NCBI GenBank assembly: GCA_001919995.1
Contig: MNIY01000087.1
Coordinates: 1 to 11,371, forward strand
Origin: Ktedonobacter sp. 13_1_20CM_4_53_11
GTDB lineage: Bacteria; Chloroflexota; Ktedonobacteria; Ktedonobacterales; Ktedonobacteraceae
Length of the DNA stretch: 11,371 bases
Direction: 5' to 3'
The translations under genes and the position numbers were made by a program. Below the pieces are notes generated by a model, which did not search any database, was not told the DNA's origin, and saw only the letters and a list, made by a program, of their open reading frames with translations. Positions 7,528 to 11,371 of this stretch are shown one piece after another; within the stretch, counting starts at the first letter, position 1, and each line of letters begins with the position of its first letter.

Positions 7528-8415
7528 ATGGCGTTAGAAGAACTCCAAAACGGTCGGTACCGCTTTTTGCGCTTGCTCGGCAGCGGTGGCATGGGCGAAG
7601 TTTACCTTATGAATGACACACGTGTTAACCGGCAAGTGGCGATCAAAGTCATTCGCTCTGAAAGTGCCCCTTATCCCGGCAGCGAAGCAGCCAAAGATGC
7701 AGCACGCCTCTTCCAGCGTGAAGCGAGAGCCATCGCTGCCCTCGATCATCCCAACATCTTGCCCCTCTACGACTTTGGCGAGGAAACGCACGATGACACA
7801 ACGATGAGCTACATGGTCATGCCATTTTGCACGGAGGGTTCACTAGCGGGCTGGCTGCGCCAGAGTGTTAGCGCTACGCTTCCACCACAAGACATCGCGC
7901 AACTGGTTGAGCAGGCCGCAGATGCCCTCCAGTATGCACACGACCATCAAGTTATTCACCTGGACGTCAAACCTTCTAACTTTCTATTACGCAGCAATCG
8001 CAAGAACCCAAACCGCCCAACTCTGCTACTGGCTGACTTCGGCATTGCCCGCAGCAGTACCACGGCGACAAGTTCCAGCCGCACCATTCGTGGTACTCCC
8101 ACCTCCATGGCGCCTGAACAGTGGAGTAGCATGACTGTTCCCGCCACCGACCAGTACGCACTGGCAGTGATGGTATACGAAATACTAGCGGGCCGCCCTC
8201 CCTTTTTGGGTGGGATGGAACAATTGATGTACCAACACTTCACCGTCCAGCCATCCCCGCCTAGCAATTACAATGCACATCTGACTGAAGCTATTGATTC
8301 CGTGATCTTACGTGCATTGGCGAAGAAACCCGAAGATCGTTTTCCTTCTATTACCGCCTTCGCAAGTGAATTTGAGAAGGTCATGGATTCCCCGGAGGCC
8401 AGCATGTCAGCGTGA
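7528..8415 (+). CDS. Ser/Thr protein kinase (Hanks type), probably split from its C-terminal part
   Basis: This 295-residue protein is nearly all kinase domain. It phosphorylates Ser/Thr on target proteins. Motifs seen are the glycine loop LGSGGMGEV (17-25), VAIK Lys40, helix-C Glu65, the catalytic loop HLDVKPSN (144-151, Asp146 and Asn151), DFG (170-172), a Ser/Thr-rich activation loop and the APE motif (195-197). All catalytic residues are present. The HRD arginine is Leu, so activity may not need activation-loop phosphorylation. GAGGT six bases upstream supports the ATG. The protein ends shortly after the final kinase helix, with no membrane segment. The stop overlaps the start of the next gene (GTGA), and the -1 frame through this end continues that gene's domain. 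It therefore looks like the front half of a broken receptor kinase. Confidence 0.93.
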   Translation: MALEELQNGRYRFLRLLGSGGMGEVYLMNDTRVNRQVAIKVIRSESAPYPGSEAAKDAARLFQREARAIAALDHPNILPLYDFGEETHDDTTMSYMVMPFCTEGSLAGWLRQSVSATLPPQDIAQLVEQAADALQYAHDHQVIHLDVKPSNFLLRSNRKNPNRPTLLLADFGIARSSTTATSSSRTIRGTPTSMAPEQWSSMTVPATDQYALAVMVYEILAGRPPFLGGMEQLMYQHFTVQPSPPSNYNAHLTEAIDSVILRALAKKPEDRFPSITAFASEFEKVMDSPEASMSA

Positions 8416-9239
8416 CAGTACCCGCAGGAGCCTACGATGGCCAGATCATCCGTTTGCAGGGCCCTGGCGAGTCAACCTCTCCGGTGGGTGAACTCATCTT
8501 AACCGTTGCCATTACACTTGCCGAAGAAGCACAGCAGTCATCAGAGACTGTCAGTGCCGAGCCGACGCTTCTCACACCGGAAAGCGGCGTACAGAAGCCA
8601 TTTGAGCCTGCGCCAGGTCATGATCTCCCAACGGTAGCCTCTTCTAATCCCAACCTGCAAGCGCCAGAGATACTACAGCAGCCACCTCTGCCACAAAAAC
8701 GGCGTACATCTCTCCCCATGACTGCCGCTATCATCTCAGGACTCATCGTACTGCTCTTGCTTGCTGGCACTGTTTATTTATATAACAGCCGCCAGTCCAA
8801 CGTGAATGCCCTGCTTCAATCACAAACGGCGACTGCTCTTGCGCAAACGCCAAAGCACACTCCGACTGCTCGAATCACCCCGACCGCAAAGCCACCGAAC
8901 GGGCTCTATATTGCTGGCACATATAACGGGTCAATGAACGATGCAACAACACAACAGACATCAGGCATCTCAGTATTAATAGAACAAAGCAATGGAAGTG
9001 GTATCTTGAACGGAAAGTTTACGTTCAGATCTCCTTCCCAGGGAGCTTATTCGCTCAAGGGAATTGTCGATACTCAAGGCAATTTCTCTTTTACAGTGCA
9101 GCAGCCTGCCGGCCAGCAACCGCTCTACTACTATGGGAACATTCAACAAGGAAGCTACCTGAAAGGATTTTTCTGCAGGACCAGCACGAACTCTTGTAGC
9201 GGGAGCTCGAGCTATTTCCTTGTTGGCCCAAGATTTTAA
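8412..9239 (+). CDS. Membrane-anchored protein: DnaJ-C-like motif, one TM helix, extracellular domain (kinase partner or split half)
   Basis: The GTG-started product has 275 residues. Residues 1-34 (VPAGAYDGQIIRLQGPGE, then ELILTVAI) match the strand block of DnaJ C-terminal domains. A Ser/Pro/Glu-rich linker follows, then KRR before a membrane helix at about 103-124, giving cytoplasm-in topology. After a Thr/Pro-rich stalk (140-162) comes a beta-rich domain of about 110 residues with C255 and C262, which could form a disulfide. The start overlaps the kinase stop by four bases and no good ribosome site of its own was seen, so translation would be by coupling. Reading the same frame upstream from about 8376 gives GFPGGQHVSV before the GTG, which looks like more of the same domain. 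The natural protein was therefore probably a kinase fusion. The extracellular domain may sense a ligand; this is inference. Confidence 0.78.
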   Translation: MTVPAGAYDGQIIRLQGPGESTSPVGELILTVAITLAEEAQQSSETVSAEPTLLTPESGVQKPFEPAPGHDLPTVASSNPNLQAPEILQQPPLPQKRRTSLPMTAAIISGLIVLLLLAGTVYLYNSRQSNVNALLQSQTATALAQTPKHTPTARITPTAKPPNGLYIAGTYNGSMNDATTQQTSGISVLIEQSNGSGILNGKFTFRSPSQGAYSLKGIVDTQGNFSFTVQQPAGQQPLYYYGNIQQGSYLKGFFCRTSTNSCSGSSSYFLVGPRF

Positions 9240-9246
9240 TTCATTT

Positions 9247-9309
9247 CCTCCCCCACATCCCCACCCACCTCCTTAGAATGGGAGGAGATGGGTGGGGATG
9301 TGGGGGAGG
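9247..9309. terminator. Large inverted repeat between convergent genes
   Basis: Bases 9247-9267 and 9289-9309 are perfect 21-base inverted repeats, with a further CCTCC/GGAGG pair inside. The right arm is the end of menA coding sequence, whose stop is at 9273. No clear T run follows on either strand, so this may block transcription as a strong hairpin rather than act as a standard intrinsic terminator. Confidence 0.6.
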
Positions 9310-10577
9310 ACAGGGATCAAGGCGCTGACGATAAGGGCAATGATGAGTAAGAGCGCGAAGTAGGTTGAGAGTTTGAGCGCCACCTGCATGGAGACGTGGA
9401 GGCTGGAAGGCATATCAGTGCGAAATACTCCTGTGATCGCCACGAGCAAGGTGGGGAGGGTCCACCAGGTGATCAGTACCAGGTGGGGAGCGCCATGTGG
9501 GAGACCGAGGGCGGTGATGATGGCGTATGCTCCCAGGAGCAGGAGGAGATAGAGCGCCCGGCTCAAGCGGAAGCCGAGTATGCCAGCCAGTGTTCGTTTC
9601 TCAGCCTGGAGGTCACTTTCAATGTCGCGCATGTTGTTTACGTGTATAGACGCTGTCGCCAACAAACCGAGCGGGATGCTGTAGAGAAGTACGCTGAGAA
9701 AGGATGAGTTTGTGGTATGACCGCCCGCCTGGACCAGGTAGGCGCCTAAGGTGATCAGTGGGCCATAGATACAGAAAGCGGCGAGTTCACCAAGGGCGAT
9801 TGAGGAGAGCGAACGAGCGGTGGCGCTGTAGAAGAAGGCGCAGAATAGCCCGAAGATACCAAAAAGAAGGGCGAGCAGCCCACCGGTGAAGGCCAGGACA
9901 ATGCCTATTATGGCACCAATGGCCAGCATGATTAAGCCCAGGCCCAGGACGTTACTGGGTTTAATCAATCCTTGCTGAATAAGGCCGCCGGGTCCAAGTG
10001 GGTTGCTGATATCCACGTTCCTGATGTAGTCATAATAATCATTGACGAGATTCGCGCCTATCTGCAGGGCTACTACCACACAGAGCGTAGCAAGGAAATG
10101 CAAAAGGCGAAAGTGACCAAAAGGAGTATTCGGTGTTATAGTATGCGTCCAGGCAAGGATGCTGCCTAGCAGAGCGGGCATCAAGGGGAGCAATAGATAG
10201 GGGGGACGAATGCCATCCCACCACACCTGTAGCCATTCAATGGGCGTCCGGTGATACTCGATTGGCGGTGCTACCAGTGGAGGGGGGAGTTGCACCGAGC
10301 GGGTGGTGGCGACTGAACGTACGGCAACTTCAGGCTCAAGGGCACTGATGGTCTGCAGCGATCCTAATGGTATTGTCGGCACATCTTCCGCCTGCACTGA
10401 TGCAGCTGTTACTATTCTTGAGTTGGCTGGCGCCTTTCCTTTGAGCGGAGAGAAGGCTATGGTATCTTCATCTGGGTTTGAGGATACTATTTTTGGAGAT
10501 GGGGATACCTTCTCCCTGGTTGGGGAAGCGGTCATAGTATTATCTTTTTCCTCTGAGGTCGAGTCTTTGCTTTGCAT
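9273..10577 (-). CDS. menA: 1,4-dihydroxy-2-naphthoate prenyltransferase with long N-terminal tail
   Basis: This UbiA-family membrane enzyme attaches a polyprenyl chain to dihydroxynaphthoate in menaquinone synthesis. The first Asp-rich motif is NDYYDYIRNVD (179-189), followed by NPLGPGGLIQQGLI as in MenA. The second is NNMRDIESD (314-322, D318 and D322). About eight or nine hydrophobic helices lie between 125 and 425. Usual MenA length is near 300; here 434, because residues 1-112 form a hydrophilic Ser/Thr/Pro/Glu-rich tail with the phrases EDTIAFSPL and EDVPTIPLG. The ATG is supported by AGGAAGGG nine bases upstream, so the tail is probably translated. A later Met15 does not remove it. The gene follows the translin gene by 72 bases in the same direction. 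Other UbiA substrates are possible, but the motif pattern favours MenA. Confidence 0.88.
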   Translation of the reverse strand: MQSKDSTSEEKDNTMTASPTREKVSPSPKIVSSNPDEDTIAFSPLKGKAPANSRIVTAASVQAEDVPTIPLGSLQTISALEPEVAVRSVATTRSVQLPPPLVAPPIEYHRTPIEWLQVWWDGIRPPYLLLPLMPALLGSILAWTHTITPNTPFGHFRLLHFLATLCVVVALQIGANLVNDYYDYIRNVDISNPLGPGGLIQQGLIKPSNVLGLGLIMLAIGAIIGIVLAFTGGLLALLFGIFGLFCAFFYSATARSLSSIALGELAAFCIYGPLITLGAYLVQAGGHTTNSSFLSVLLYSIPLGLLATASIHVNNMRDIESDLQAEKRTLAGILGFRLSRALYLLLLLGAYAIITALGLPHGAPHLVLITWWTLPTLLVAITGVFRTDMPSSLHVSMQVALKLSTYFALLLIIALIVSALIPVLPHIPTHLLPF

Positions 10578-10622
10578 GTGCTTGCACCCTTCCTAAAGAA
10601 AGTAAATGGTTCTATGCTTACT

Positions 10623-10643
10623 GGGCAGGGGCTAGCCCTGTCC
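10623..10643 (-). repeat. Hairpin between the translin gene and menA
   Basis: GGGCAGGG (10623-10630) pairs with CCCTGTCC (10636-10643) around GCTAG, with one G-U pair on one strand. It lies in the 72-base gap. No T run follows it in the direction of transcription. It could be an RNA processing or stability element, or a weak attenuator. Confidence 0.45.
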
Positions 10644-10649
10644 TTACAT

Positions 10650-11291
10650 TTATTTGTAATTTTGTAGTTCTTGCTGTAGGGCCTGCATCCTTTGTTGCAG
10701 CTGTGCCTGGGAAACAGCCATGGTGAGATCACCGCGAGTCTTCTCCAGGATGCTGCGCGCGGTATCAGTTGTGCGTCGCAATCCTAAAGTGATGGCATCG
10801 GGGAAATCCACCAGGGTGAGGAGCGCGTAAATATCATCCATATGGCGCAAGAACACCTCACACTGGTCAATATTACCACGACGCAGTTGATCAAGTACAT
10901 AGCGTCTTAATTCCCCCACCGTTTCACCTAACCCATTGAGGTAGGGAGCCCAGCTAATAGAGAGAGTCTGGGCTTCAGGAAGAGGGAGATTTTGCGCCAG
11001 GGCAAGGAATGCGGCTGCTTCGGCAAGTTCTTTCTGGGCATCTTGAACAAAGCCTGCATAGAAGATATCCTGGTGGTCGCGCAGGTCTTCGGCCATTTCC
11101 GCGAGTAGGACTGCGGCCTGGGCAAGGAGTTCTCCGGCATGCTGGAATTCTTGTCGATGGGTAGCGCGAATGCTGTTGGCACAAAAGCGGATGGCGGTAC
11201 GAGACCTGGGTAGGGCTCGTTCGCGGGCCGCGTGTTTCAGTCCCAGGTATTCTATGGCTTTTTGGCCTGTTGTGTCCAGTTGCTCTGTCAT
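10650..11291 (-). CDS. Translin family protein
   Basis: The 213-residue, all-helical product matches translin/TRAX homologues found in archaea and some bacteria. Recognised blocks are SRTAIRFCANSIRATHRQEF (30-49), GFVQDAQKELAEA (80-92), YLNGLGETVGELRRYVLD (117-134), MDDIYALLTLVDFPDAITLGLRR (151-173) and TRGDLTMAV (185-193). Translins form octameric RNA- or DNA-binding barrels. The TRAX-like members cleave RNA using clustered acidic residues, and E88/E91 and D153/D154 are candidates, placed from memory of the family rather than by alignment. The ATG at 11291 is preferred over a TTG at 11306 because GGGAG lies eight bases before it. A coiled-coil-like Gln-rich tail ends the protein. It precedes menA in the same direction, but a shared function is not evident. 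Confidence 0.87.
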   Translation of the reverse strand: MTEQLDTTGQKAIEYLGLKHAARERALPRSRTAIRFCANSIRATHRQEFQHAGELLAQAAVLLAEMAEDLRDHQDIFYAGFVQDAQKELAEAAAFLALAQNLPLPEAQTLSISWAPYLNGLGETVGELRRYVLDQLRRGNIDQCEVFLRHMDDIYALLTLVDFPDAITLGLRRTTDTARSILEKTRGDLTMAVSQAQLQQRMQALQQELQNYK

Positions 11292-11324
11292 AAACCTTAC
11301 TCCCAAGCTCTGCCTTACATTGCT

Positions 11325-11340
11325 ATAATAATGTATACAT
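11325..11340 (-). promoter_or_regulatory. Candidate -10 and adjacent palindrome upstream of the translin gene
   Basis: On the minus strand TATTAT (11330-11325) is a five-of-six -10 about 34 bases before the ATG. The perfect 10-base palindrome ATGTATACAT (11331-11340) lies directly upstream, where the spacer would be. No good -35 was found in the expected place. A regulator binding the spacer is possible, but AT-rich palindromes of this size also arise by chance. Confidence 0.3.
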
Positions 11341-11371
11341 AGTTTATCATAGAAGTTGTTCGAGGGATAGG

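Overview
The window reads as ordinary chromosome of a Ktedonobacteria-like member of the Chloroflexota. This assignment is inference. It rests on a PASTA-less Ser/Thr kinase next to a reading frame with a DnaJ-C-like strand block, one membrane helix and a small extracellular domain. It also rests on a T-box-controlled valS, a menaquinone-type MenA and a bacterial translin homologue. No phage, transposon, CRISPR, rRNA or tRNA sequence is visible.

Layout. Positions 1-428 (+) hold the damaged 3' end of an M20-family peptidase. An AT-rich promoter region follows, then a complete ABC exporter half-transporter (536-2491, +). A 28-bp perfect hairpin at 2504-2566 closes it and also closes the opposing minus-strand operon. 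That operon is valS (4280-7033, -) followed 16 bases later by a fusion gene with a VOC domain and a TPR-like helical domain (2590-4263, -). The valS leader (about 7034-7348) is a well-preserved T-box riboswitch with a GUC specifier, an antiterminator and a competing terminator. It is driven by a promoter at 7355-7383 with a consensus -35.

Diverging from that promoter is a Ser/Thr protein kinase (7528-8415, +). It overlaps by four bases a membrane-anchored partner (8412-9239, +). The reading frame upstream of the partner's start continues the DnaJ-C-like motif, so the two genes look like one kinase receptor split by a frameshift. They end at a large inverted repeat (9247-9309), one arm of which encodes the C-terminus of the convergent menA (9273-10577, -). 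MenA carries a roughly 110-residue Thr/Ser/Pro-rich N-terminal tail that is unusual for the family. Upstream of menA in the same direction lies a translin-family gene (10650-11291, -).

The genes do not form one pathway. The supportable functional links are the valS and VOC-TPR operon under valine-tRNA control, and the kinase plus its membrane partner. No clear new system is visible. The items most worth a second look are the split kinase, the T-box with an unexpected UGGC bulge, the VOC-TPR fusion tied to valS, the MenA tail, and two promoters that place the same type of 13-nt inverted repeat at the same place relative to the -10.
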